Below are positions 50,063 to 60,521 of a stretch of 64,000 nt of DNA, one piece after another; position 1 is the stretch's first letter; the number at the start of each line of letters is the position of its first letter. A program made the position numbers and the translations under genes. The notes under the pieces were generated by a model, which searched no databases, was not told where the DNA came from, and saw only the letters and a program-made list of their open reading frames with translations. Origin of the DNA: Symbiodinium natans (Eukaryota; Sar; Dinophyceae; Suessiales; Symbiodiniaceae). The stretch is taken from NCBI GenBank assembly GCA_905221605.1, contig CAJNDS010002113.1:1475732-1539731 (forward strand), written 5' to 3'.

Positions 50063-50349
50063 GTAAGTCTTAGGAGATGCAGGGACGGAGAGGGAGCAGA
50101 GAAGGCGAAAGAGAGCAACAAGCATTGAGAAAGGATCAGAGCGCAGAGGGAGAAAGAGCATGAGAGAGGTTGTGGCGGGATATTCCCCAAAAACCCTATC
50201 CCTAAACCCTAAACCCTAAACTCCTAAACCCCTAAACCCTAAACCCTAAAAACCCTTAAACTACCCAACAACCCTAAACCTCATTCCTAAACTCCCGGAA
50301 GTCCACTCACTGCTGGCCTCAGCTACAGAAAACCAGCAGGTTCAAAATA

Positions 50350-52600
50350 CCCATACCTATATATATATATATAATATTTTATTTTTTTTATATTTGATTA
50401 TGTTATATTATATTATATGATGTTAAAGTATGTTATATATGTATATGTATATATATATATGTATGAGAGAAAAACCTTTCGGGTCTATTTTGCTTCTATG
50501 CTTGCTTGTGTATGTGAAAGTGAAAGTAAATAATTTAAATTATTTAAATAATTTAAATAATTTAAATCGAGCCTTTGTAAGGACTTCACCAAGAAATCTA
50601 AATATTTAAATTAATTTAAATAATTTAAATAATTTAAATAATTTAAATTATTTAAATACGGCCCTTTAATTTATTTAAATTATTTAAATTGTCAAAAGGG
50701 TTTTCGGGGATTTAAATAATTTAAATAATTTAAATCGAGCCTTTGTAAGGACTTCACCAAGAAATCCAAATATTTAAATTAATTCAAATAATTTAAATAA
50801 TTTAAATAATTTAAATAATTTAAATAGGGCCATTTAATTTATTTAAATTATTTAAATTGTCAGAAGGGTTTTCGGGTATTTAAATAATTTAAATAAATTA
50901 AATGGCCCTATTTAAATTATTTAAATTATTTAAATTATTTAAATTAATTTAAATATTGGGGTTTCCTGGGGAAGCTCTCCAGAGGATTTAAATTATTTAA
51001 ATTATTTAAATTGTCAAAAGGGTTTTCGGGGATTTAAATAATTTAAATAATTTGAATAATTTAAATCGAGCCTTTGTAAGGACTTCACCAGGAAATCCAA
51101 ATATTTAAATTAATTTAAATAATTTAAATGATTTAAATAATTTAAATAATTTAAATAGGGCCATTTAATTTATTTAAATTATTTAAATTGCCAAAGGGTT
51201 TTCGGGGATTTAAATAATTTAAATAAATTAAATGGCCCTATTTAAATTATTTAAATTATTTAAATTATTTAAATTAATATAAAAAAAGGGGTTTCCTGGG
51301 GAAGCTCTCCAGAGGATTTAAATTATTTAAATTATTTAAATTGTCAAAAGGGTTTTCGGGGATTTAAATAATTTAAATAATTTAAATAATTTAAATCGAG
51401 CCTTTGTAAGGACTTCACCAGGAAATCCAAATATTTAAATTAATTTAAATAATTTAAATAATTTAAATAATTTAAATAATTTAAATAGGGCCATTTAATT
51501 TATTTAAATTATTTAAACTGTCAAAAGGGTTTTCGGGGATTTAAATAATTTAAATAAATTAAATGGCCCTATTTAAATTATTTAAATTATTTAAATTATT
51601 TAAATTAATTTAAATATTGGGGTTTCCTGGGGAAGCTCTCCAGAGGATTTAAATTATTTAAATTATTTAAATTGTCAAAAGGGTTTTCGGGGATTTAAAT
51701 AATTTAAATAATTTAAATAATTTAAATCGAGCCTTTGTAAGGACTTCACCAGGAAATCCAAATATTTAAATTTAAATAATTTAAATAATTTTTAAATAAT
51801 TTAAATAGGGCCATTTAATTTATTTAAATTATTTAAATTGTCAAAAGGGTTTTCGGGGATTTAAATAATTTAAATAAATTAAATGGCCCTATTTAAATTA
51901 TTTAAATTATTTAAATTATTTAAATTATTTAAATTAATTTAAATATTGGGGTTTCCTGGGGAAGCTCTCCAGAGGAATTAAATTATTTAAATTATTTAAA
52001 TTGTCAAAAGGGTTTTCGGGGATTTAAATAATCTAATAATTTAAATAATTTAAATCGAGCCTTTGTAAGGACTTCACCAGGAAATCCAAATATTTGAATT
52101 AATTTAAATAATTTAAATAATTTAAATAATTTAAATTATTTAAATAGGGCCATTTAATTTATTTAAATTATTTAAATTGTCAAAAGGGTTTTCGGGGATT
52201 TAAATAATTTAAATAAATTAAATGGCCCTATTTAAATCATTTAAATTATTTAAATTATTTAAATTATTTAAATTATTTAAATTAATTTAAATATTGGGGT
52301 TTCCTGGAGAAGCTCTCCAGAGGATTTAAATTATTTAAATTATTTAAATTATTTAAATTATTTAAATTATTTAAATTGTCAAAAGGGTTTTCGGGGATTT
52401 AAATAATTTAAATAAATTAAATGGCCTTATTTATTTAAATTATTTAAATTAATTTAAATATTAAGGTTTCCTGTGAAAGCTCTCCAAAGGGTTTTAAATT
52501 ACTTAAATTCTTTGAATTGTGAAAAGCGTTTTCGAGCATTTAAATGATTTAAATAATTTAAATCAAGCCTTTAGAAGAATTTCGCCAGGATATTTTTAAT
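50350..52600. repeat. AT-rich satellite with 330-bp higher-order unit
   Basis: Mostly AATTTAAAT words forming palindromes, separated by short fixed words. CGAGCCTTTGTAAGGACTTC recurs at 50568, 50735, 51067, 51397, 51728 and 52055, about 330 bp apart after the first; GTTTCCTGGGGAAGCTCTCC and TGTCAAAAGGGTTTTCGGG recur with the same spacing. The part from 50463 is repeated at 60522. Confidence 0.97.
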
Positions 52601-52604
52601 TAAT

Positions 52605-52965
52605 ATAATTGTGATAACATTGCATTCCTTAGCCTGAGTTATCATAGTTATGATAACTTTAGGCACCAAGCCGAGTTATCATAATTATGATAACTTCAGG
52701 CTCCCCAAGCTGAATTATCATAATTATGATAACTTTAGGCTCCCCAAGCTGAGTTATCATAATTATGATAACTTCAGGCTCCCCAAGCTGAGTTATCATA
52801 ATTATGATAACTTTAGGCTCCCCAAGCTGAGTTATCATAATTATGATAACTACAGGCTCCCCAAGATGAGTTATCATAATTATGATAACTCTAAGCTCCC
52901 CAAGCAGAGTTATCATAATTATGATAACTTTAAGCTCCCAAGTACAATTATCATAATTGTGATAA
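52605..52965. repeat. 42-bp satellite holding a perfect 20-bp palindrome
   Basis: About eight copies of GTTATCATAATTATGATAAC, which equals its own reverse complement, separated by TTTAGGCTCCCCAAGCTGA-like spacers. Long frames are open on both strands because of the repeat. Confidence 0.97.
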
Positions 52966-53058
52966 TAACATTTTGAGTTGAAGTTTTCACCGCAAGCGCT
53001 AAATCGCAAGCCCTGATGCCTAAGATTTTCGGTTCAAGTTTGCATAAGCATGACTCTG

Positions 53059-53935
53059 GCAAAATTTGGCCAAATCGAGCTACGCATTTCTCATCGCGTA
53101 CGACGAGCAGCCCGATTTGGCCAAATTTTGCCGGGCAGCCTTCGGGCAAAATTTGGCCAAATCGAGCTGCTCCTCGTACGCGAGGAGAAATGCGCAGCTC
53201 GATTTGGCCAAATTTTGCTTGAAGGCTGCCAGACAAAATTTGGCCAAATCGAGCTACGCATTTCTCATCGCGTACGACGAGCAGCCCGATTTGGCCAAAT
53301 TTTGCCGGGCAGCCTTCGGGCAAAATTTGGCCAAATCGAGCTGCTCCTCGTACGCGAGGAGAAATGCGCAGCTCGATTTGGCCAAATTTTGCTTGAAGGC
53401 TGCCAGACAAAATTTGGCCAAATCGAGCTACGCATTTCTCATCGCGTACGACGAGCAGCCCGATTTGGCCAAATTTTGCCGGGCAGCCTTCGGGCAAAAT
53501 TTGGCCAAATCGAGCTGCTCCTCGTACGCGAGGAGAAATGCGCAGCTCGATTTGGCCAAATTTTGCTTGAAGGCTGCCAGGCAAAATTTGGCCAAATCGA
53601 GCTACGCATTTCTCATCGCGTACGACGAGCAGCCCGATTTAGCCAAATGTTGCCGGGCAGCCTTCGGGAAAAATTTAGCCAAATCGGGCTGCTCGTCGTA
53701 CGCGAGGAAAAATGCGCAGCTCGATTTGACCAAATTTTGCTTGAAGGCTGCCAGGCAAAATTTGGCCAAATCGAGCTGCGCATTTCTCATCGCGTACGAC
53801 GAGCAGCCCGATTTAGCCAAATTTTGCCGGGCAGCCTTTGGGCAAAATTTGGCCAAATCGGACTGCTCGTCGTATCCGATGAGAAATGCGCGGCCTGATT
53901 TGGTCAAATCTTGCCCGAAGGCTGCTCTGCGAAAT
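53059..53935. repeat. 174-bp satellite of alternating inverted cores
   Basis: Five units; TACGCATTTCTCATCGCG recurs at 53081, 53255, 53429, 53603 and (variant) 53777. Each unit has four copies of AAAATTTGGCCAAATCGAGC in alternating orientation, linked by CTACGCATTTCTC- and GCCGGGCAGCCTTCGGGC-type loops. Frames up to 299 codons are open on both strands. Confidence 0.97.
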
Positions 53936-54346
53936 TTAGCCGCAAACTTTTGTTTTGAGGTTTGAAACACACCAGGGTTTACAGAAAACCTTTTGTCGTT
54001 CGGGTTGAAGGCATGCAGGGGCTTACAGGAAAAAATGCTTTTTGAGGTTGGATTTAGTCGAGCCGGCCTCCCGAAGGCGAGCCGGGTTCATGATACTGAA
54101 ACTCAGTCCCGGCCGCCCACAGGCAGGCATCTAAACCTAAGCCGGCAATGAAATCTAAACCGTTAACCTTTAAGCTTATAAACCCGAACCCATAGAACGT
54201 AAATCATTGGGAACCTTAAGGGTTTAAGGTTTAGGAATTTAAACATGAACCCTAAACCCTTTAAGGTCAGAACTCTAAAACCCTATAGGGTCTAAAGGGT
54301 TCAATGGTTCCAACCCTAAAGGTGCTTTCCTGAAATTTGCTTGGGC

Positions 54347-54625
54347 TGCAGAAGGGAGCGGTGGGGTCGCACCAGATGTTGACCAGGGGCTCTGCGTCAA
54401 AATTTGGTGCGATCCGACCGCCCCGCTTCGCTTCTTTTGCTTGCAGAAAGAAAGGGCGGTCGTATCGCACCAAATTTTGACCAGCAGCTCTGTGTCAACA
54501 TTTGGTGCGATCGGACCGCCCCTCTTTCCTGCTTTTGCTGTGACTGCAGAAGGGGGGGTCGGATCGCGCCAGATTTTGACCAGGGCTCTGCGTCAGAGTT
54601 TGGTTGGTGCGATCCGACCGCCCCT
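54347..54625. repeat. Hairpin satellite, three units
   Basis: Each unit pairs GGTCGGATCGCACCAAATTT-like left arms with AATTTGGTGCGATCCGACCG right arms around GACCAGGGGCTCTGCGTC. Units near 54360, 54460 and 54560. Confidence 0.92.
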
Positions 54626-54734
54626 CTTCCTTGAAAATATTTTAATTGGGTTTTCTAAATATATGCATTATTTGAATAACTTAAATCCTGCAAGGCGGGT
54701 GGGGGGGGGACTGGCTCCTTCCTTGTGGAAGAAT

Positions 54735-54790
54735 TAATGGTGGTGGTGGTGGTGGCGGTGGTGGTGGTTGTGGTGGTGGTGGTGGTATAG
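54735..54790. repeat. GGT microsatellite
   Basis: About 18 GGT/GTG units. Confidence 0.95.
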
Positions 54791-54879
54791 GTGCCTCAGA
54801 CGCTTGCGACTCCTCTATGCTGCACCTGCATTTCTACACATGTAGATGAGTGTAGTATATGTACTATGGTGTTTACTAA

Positions 54880-55140
54880 TATAGGAGAGTATAGAGTATA
54901 TACTAGTATATAGTATAGAATCCAGTACAGACAAGATCGAAACATGTATAGTATAGTATATCGTACATTATATTATTGTAAACACTATATAGCCTACACT
55001 CTAGTATTGTCTTTACTATAGTGCCCAATATAGAATGTAGTGTTGTATATAGCATCGTATGCAGCATAAAGTCTGGTATATGGCAGTACATAGTCTCAAG
55101 ATTAAAGTTTGAAGTATATATAGTCTGGAAAGCTTTTAGC
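54880..55140. repeat. TATAG-rich dispersed repeat, copy 1
   Basis: CTATACTATAG-like words; its end (CATCGTATGCAGCATAAAGT ... AGTATATATAGTCTGGAAAG) matches 58060-58152. Confidence 0.8.
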
Positions 55141-55365
55141 CGAACACCATAAAGTCACTAAGCAAACACGTCTGACATCACTGAGTGTTCGAAGAAGCAG
55201 TCATTTTAATTATGGAATACCCTGGTGTAGAGAACCCTGTGGCCCCTGCCACATATTAATGAGCCGAACATCATGAAGCCAACAAGCAAACACATATGAA
55301 ACCAATGAGTGTTTGAAGAACCAATGTTTGTTTCAAGGGGTTTAAAGCAATCAAAAGACGGACAG

Positions 55366-55745
55366 CCTAGATCTACACTCCACGGCTTTGTCAGAGAAAA
55401 CAGTACCGCGTAGATCCAGGCGAATTGTGACGGATAAAGCCTGCCTGGATCTACGCGCAACAGTTTTTTGGAAAGAAAACAGCACCGCGTAGATCCAGGC
55501 AGATTTGGTCCATCGTGGCTTCTCTAAGAATGTGACGGCAAAAGCCTGCCTGGATCTACGCGCCACGGCTTTTTCAAAGAAAACAGTACCGCGTAGATCC
55601 AGGCAGATTTTGTCCATTGTGGTTTCTTACAAAATGTGACGGATAAAACCTGCCTGGATCTACGCGCCACGGTTTTTGGTAAGAAAACAGCACCGCGTAG
55701 ATCCAGGCCTGGATCTACGCGCCACGGCTTTGTCAGAATCCAGTC
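55366..55745. repeat. Hairpin satellite, about 100-bp units
   Basis: GCCTGGATCTACGCG and CGCGTAGATCCAGGC alternate at least four times, enclosing CACGGCTTTTT-AAGAAAACAGTAC and separated by AGATTTTGTCCAT-GTGACGG. Confidence 0.92.
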
Positions 55746-55749
55746 AGAT

Positions 55750-57055
55750 TTTGTCCTTCATAGTGGAAGGACATTTGCTCACAGTATTTCCCGTCCCCGA
55801 GACGCCAGACCCACAAACATAGGCATAACCCCACGGGATTTGAGGTTTAAGGATTTAAGCCTCAAGCCCTGAGGGCTTTAAGGTTCTATACGACCCTAAA
55901 CTTTAAAGCCTAGAGTCCTAGAGGGTTCAATGGCTCAAAAACCTAAGGTCTGGGCATGTATACCTTCAGCGCGTTTTAGGGTGAAAACCTTTGAACCTTT
56001 GAGAGCCCTATAGGGTTTTAGGGTTCTGACCCTGAACGGTTCAGGGTTAAGGTTCTTACACACAAGGCATAGTCTTATGGATTTTAAGGTCTAGGGATTT
56101 AAGCCTCAAACCCCATAGGGTTATAAGGTGTTATCGTGTAGGTAGCTAAACCTGCAAACTTGATAGGGTTCAATGGTTCAGAAACCCAAGGTCTGGGCAT
56201 GTATACCTTCAGCGTTAATCAAGACACAGGCAGAAGATTCATGGAGGACTTACCTTCACAATCAATGGCTCTTTTAAGCCCGTACAAAAATTCCATTAGT
56301 GAATCCAGTCTTTTCATATTATGCAAAAGGACATCGTTTATTGGTACTTCCAAACGCACCTATTTTACTTTATTTAACGAGCCTCTAACTTCATTGTAGT
56401 GTACTTTTCTTTTTCTTAATTCACCCCTTAGACATGAACTCGATACTATTTGCAGGTTGGGTTTAGTTTGAATTGCCCGGCTTAGCTTTAAATGCCTACA
56501 TCCTAAACCCTAAACCTGTCAACCTTAACCCGGTAGGGCTTAAAGGTTAAGGCTTAATCATACAGGGTCTCGGGGCTCTCTTTAAAACCCTAACCCCTTG
56601 ACCGATAGGGTATAAGAGAATAGGCCTGCAAACAATAACATGGAGCTCAGCGGAGCGGGGGGAAGGTAGGGCAGGAAGGGCGAGGGGGTCGGGTGGGTCG
56701 AGGGTGTTCAGGGGTCCTGGCGCTGTGTTGGAGAACCCGCCCCCCCCCAACCCCCCGTTTATAAGCAAACTTGATGCTTATAAACAATGTAAGCAAACTT
56801 GATGCTGATAAACAACATGTTGTGTGACAAAAACTCTTTCCAATCAAGATTGAATACCCAAATTGCCAACTCATACATAGAAGATTGATACGCGGATTAC
56901 CAACTCATACATATAACAAATGCCTAAACCTTAAACCCTTAAGGTTTAAACTGTATGGGCTTAGGTTACAATGCCTAAATCTTAAAGCCTGAACTTTAAA
57001 AAAAACCTAACCCCATAGGGTTTAAAGGTTAAGGGACTTAAGACTACAAGCATTC
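55750..57055. other. Region without a readable gene
   Basis: Diffuse AACCTTAA/GGGTTTAAGG words, two related stretches sharing GGTCTGGGCATGTATACCTT (55947 and 56191), and a GC-rich patch (56640-56760). Frames of up to 79 codons have no recognised family. Confidence 0.5.
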
Positions 57056-57059
57056 GGAC

Positions 57060-58000
57060 GCGTATCTTGAGGGGGGGAATTCTCAAGAATTTTTGTTTCC
57101 CAAAATTCTTAAGAATTCGTACACGAATTCTTCAGAATTCTTAAGACTTCAGCATGAAAATGGAAGATTCAAGGTGTTTGGGAGTCTCTTATCCAGGCAT
57201 CTTCAATTCTCAGCGTTTACTTCCGAGAATTCTTGAGTTTTTGAGTCTTAAGAGTTTTTAAGAATTTAAGACTGAAACATTGAAGATTGAAGATTGAAGA
57301 TTGAGGATTTCTGGGAGACTCATATCCAGGAATCTTCAATTCGGAGTGTCTATTTCCCAGAATTCTCAAGAAGTCCTAAGAAGTCTTAAGAAGTCTGAAG
57401 AAGGCTTAAGAGTTCTTAAGGCGTAAGACCGAAAATTGAAGATTGAAGATTCCTGGAAGGCTCCTACCCAGGAATCTGCAATTCTCAGTACTTTCTTCCC
57501 AGACTTCTTAAGAATTCTTAAGAATTCTTAAGACTTAGACCGGAAATTTAAGATTGAAGATTGAAGATTCTTGGGAGACTCATATCCAGGAATCTTCAAT
57601 TCTCACTGTTTACTTACCAGAATTCTTCAGAAGTCTTAAGAATTCTTAAAACTTAAGACCTTGAAGCTTTCTGCATCTAAGAGTAAAACTGAAGATTCCT
57701 GGGCAAGAGTATCCCGGAAATCTTGAATTCCATCTCCAATTTTCAGTCTTAAGCCTGAAGAGTTCTTAAGGCTTCTTAAGACTTCTTAAGATTTTCTGGG
57801 AAAGGAAAAGTAAGAATGGAAGATTCCTGGGCAGGACTATCCCAGCAATCTTCAATCTTCAATTTCAGTCTTAAGTCTTAAGCCTTCTTAAGATTTCTTA
57901 AGATTTCTGGGAAAGGAAAAGTAAGAATGGAAGATTCGTGGGCAGGAGTATGCCAGGAATCTTCAATCTTCAATTTGCAGTCTTAAGACTTCTTAAGAAT
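57060..58000. repeat. Degenerate hairpin satellite, about 120-150-bp units
   Basis: Seven or eight units with GAAGATTCCTGGG ... CCAGGAATCTTCAATTCTC and AGAATTCTTAAGAATTCTTA-rich arms; units pair with themselves and with neighbours. Confidence 0.9.
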
Positions 58001-58004
58001 CGTA

Positions 58005-58152
58005 TATATACATATATACATATATATGTGTATACACTATACAGTACACTATAGTCTTGTCTATACTATAGTGTACAGTATAGACTGCAGTATTGTATAG
58101 CGTATCGTATGCAGCATTGCTTAAAGTTTGTAATATATACAGCCTAGAAAGT
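58005..58152. repeat. TATAG-rich dispersed repeat, copy 2
   Basis: TATAGTGTACAGTATAGACT ... GTATCGTATGCAGCATTGCT ... ATATATACAGCCTAGAAAG, matching the end of 54880-55140. Confidence 0.75.
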
Positions 58153-58474
58153 ATTTATAGCATATATGAAAAAGCAGCCTTCTGGTCTGTGTAGCTCACG
58201 TGTTTCGTTACATGCTGAAGGGCAAGGTGTTGTGAATCGCATGACCATCCCCAGTCTGCTGCCACAGGGCTCCTTTTTGACATAGCTCGGGCGTCTACTA
58301 CTTCGCAGTGACACGACCATGGTATCGTTTCAAAGCAAAACCTTTTGCGTTCGCTAGTTATTACTTTTCCGACGTGCAATGTCATCTATCATTTTCTAAG
58401 AGAGCGGCGAATTGATAAGCAACTGTAGTCTTCAACAACACAGTTTTGTTGTTTTGGTTAGTCTCCTGGCTGCC

Positions 58475-59405
58475 ATGGCATGTGTCAAGACCTACGCAAA
58501 ACTCCTATGCTCTTACGCCAAAATCAGGCGCGAAGTGCAAACGTGCCGCCATCAAAAAGTCAGCAAGCGGACATTGGTAAAACGCCTGATGAGACGATGT
58601 TCGGGTCTAGATTTGTTATATTGTGGCATATTGTCCGGAAACTTCAAAAGCCCAGATATCAGATTGGAGCAAAGAAGTGGGGTAACGCGAAAAAAAGCCG
58701 ACAACCTCATGCTTCGGCTGATTGTTCAACGCTGCGGCTCTGTCAAGAAATCGGTACCTGCCAGCATTCAAAAGTTGTTGCGAGAATCGTTCAAAGCCCA
58801 CATAATATGTTTGACGAGCAAGCGCTATGCTTCGCATGCTGGTGCTCATCTTCCTCGTGAGCCAGTGCCCAACGACGCAATGGTTTACCATGTCTATGGG
58901 TACAACTGCACCAACAAGCAGAAAAAACACAGCCGCTTCATCAGAGAATTTCGCAACTGGAGAGAATTGCCACGTCTCTGCTACAAGCGCAAGCTGTCTG
59001 ACAATATGCTCCGTGAACGCACCAGTGCGGGAGCGTTTGCTCGCTTGCAAATTCTGTCAGATGCAGTGGAAGTGGTGGGCGAGGGTTTTGGTCGACATCC
59101 CACCTGGTTTTGGAAATGGTGCTCGTTTCGACGGGGATCCTCTTGGTGAAGACGCACTTAGGAACCTCCGGAAAAAACTCAACGGCAGTGGATATTTTCG
59201 GGAGATTTTCGGTGGGTCCATTACATTGTTCCAGACAGCTCATTTGGTATGCGAGTGTCGCCAGTACACTTTTGCACGTTTCCGAAACGCTCGTCTACGG
59301 GACTTCTTTGCGACTTGCCAAAAGCCATTCTCAAAGAGAGCGACGAGAGAACAAGTTGAGGAACGTAGGAAAGATTGCGAAAGCGTATCTGACTTTGCTC
59401 TTTGA
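58475..59405 (+). CDS. Possible orphan gene, frame interrupted once
   Basis: ATG at 58475 lies in GCCATGGC, a good eukaryotic start context. The frame runs 224 codons to a stop at 59149 (MACVKTYAKLLCSYAKIRRE at the start; basic throughout). From about 59085 a second frame looks more protein-like (PPGFGNGARFDGDPLGEDAL, NLRKKLNGSGYFREIFGGS) and runs to 59405; there is no obvious intron, so a frameshift or sequence error is possible. Both strands are open over much of it. Family not recognised. It is the only non-satellite stretch of this kind between the two copies of the 3.5-kb satellite block. Confidence 0.4.
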
Positions 59406-59449
59406 CCGCGCAAAAAGGAAACCTGCTGATTAGTTTACAGGTTTAAGGG

Positions 59450-60521
59450 TTCGATGTTGCTGTGAGCATTCTTGCCAATGTACTGCAATTTTATTTGGTG
59501 ATAGTTTAGTCAAAAATTGTCAAATTGGGAGGGGGGGGATTGGATAGGTTAAACATATTCAGAACATCAGTAATACTCGATTTCGAAGGTTCCAAACAAC
59601 ACATCATGTTTTTTGGTTATATTAACAGAACCACGAATGTTTCTCGCGCCAGGACGAGTACCAATGTTGCCAACATTGCCAATATTACTCACATTAGTCA
59701 TATTGCTAATTCGTTTAATGTTGTAATACTGGTAATATGCTCATGATGTTTTTTAGTAGTGCTTCCAATACTGTGAATACCAATAGTCATAACATTGCCA
59801 TCGCGCCAACATGATGCAGCTCACAAACACTAATACGTAAACAAGCAGCAGATGGAACAATTAAAGCTGTAGAAAGTAATCAATCATTACATTTAAGTTG
59901 TACAACACAGGTGCGGAGGGTTGATCATATTGCTGCTGCTAAATGCATGAATGGGTTGGATGTGTGATTTCTATAACAACGCAAACATCATTCGCAATTG
60001 TACCCACACACACACAAAGCGAAGTTGACTCGAACGCCCACAGACAAAGCGAAGCTTACTCGGAAGCCAACCCACGCTTGAAAGTAGAACGTATGGACAA
60101 AAACATCAATGGGAACATTGATCACAAAACAGACGCACACAAACAGAAGTTTGACAGTTCAAGTGTAGGGAGTAGTTTCTGCGAACAGATTGTACTTGCA
60201 AGCGCACGAAGCAACCAGCCCACAAAAATGTCAATGCTGACAATGACACAAAACAAGCACACACAAGCAATTTTGACAGTTCAACTGTAGGGATTCGTTC
60301 GTGCGAACAGATTGTCCTCGCAAGTGCATGACAATCCAAAAGCACAAGCAACCAGCCCACGCAAAAACTTTATGCGAACATAAAACTGATATGACATAAG
60401 CTTGGAAGTCGTAGGTGCATACCATTACAGATGTAATTTTATTTATATTTGTATTTAGACTAGGTCTTTTAAGTAGTAAAGCAAGGCACAAGACAAAATA
60501 GACCCTAAAGGTTGCGGGCTC
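59450..60521. other. Unique AT-rich stretch with a 125-bp duplication
   Basis: Two imperfect copies of ACAGAAGTTTGACAGTTCAA-GTGTAGGG ... GCGAACAGATTGT ... AACCAGCCCAC lie at about 60140-60225 and 60255-60365. Otherwise no repeat or gene is recognised. Confidence 0.6.

Larger units (their letters stand above)
121..50270. repeat. Interspersed telomere-like heptamer landscape
   Basis: Dozens of arrays of CCCTAAA or TTTAGGG, from 2 to about 50 units, occur every few hundred bases in both orientations and with variants (CCCCAAA, CCCTGAA, CCCTCAA, CCCTATAAA). They are not a terminal telomere, because exons and other elements alternate with them. Where an exon can be read, the array on its left is CCCTAAA and the one on its right TTTAGGG. 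The heptamer is the plant/dinoflagellate telomere type. The arrays become sparse after about 50.27 kb. Confidence 0.95.

Noticed and set aside
52605-52965. CRISPR-like array of palindromic repeats
   Set aside because: Spacers are near-identical to each other, repeats are full palindromes, and the context is a eukaryotic satellite.
53050-53965. Repeat proteins of 282 and 299 residues encoded by the 174-bp satellite
   Set aside because: Equally long frames occur on both strands and in two plus registers; the unit length is a multiple of three. No start context or splice signal singles out one frame.
58616-59050. Minus-strand 144-codon frame opposite the orphan gene
   Set aside because: Less regular start context than the plus-strand ATG at 58475 and no recognised family; kept only as an alternative.
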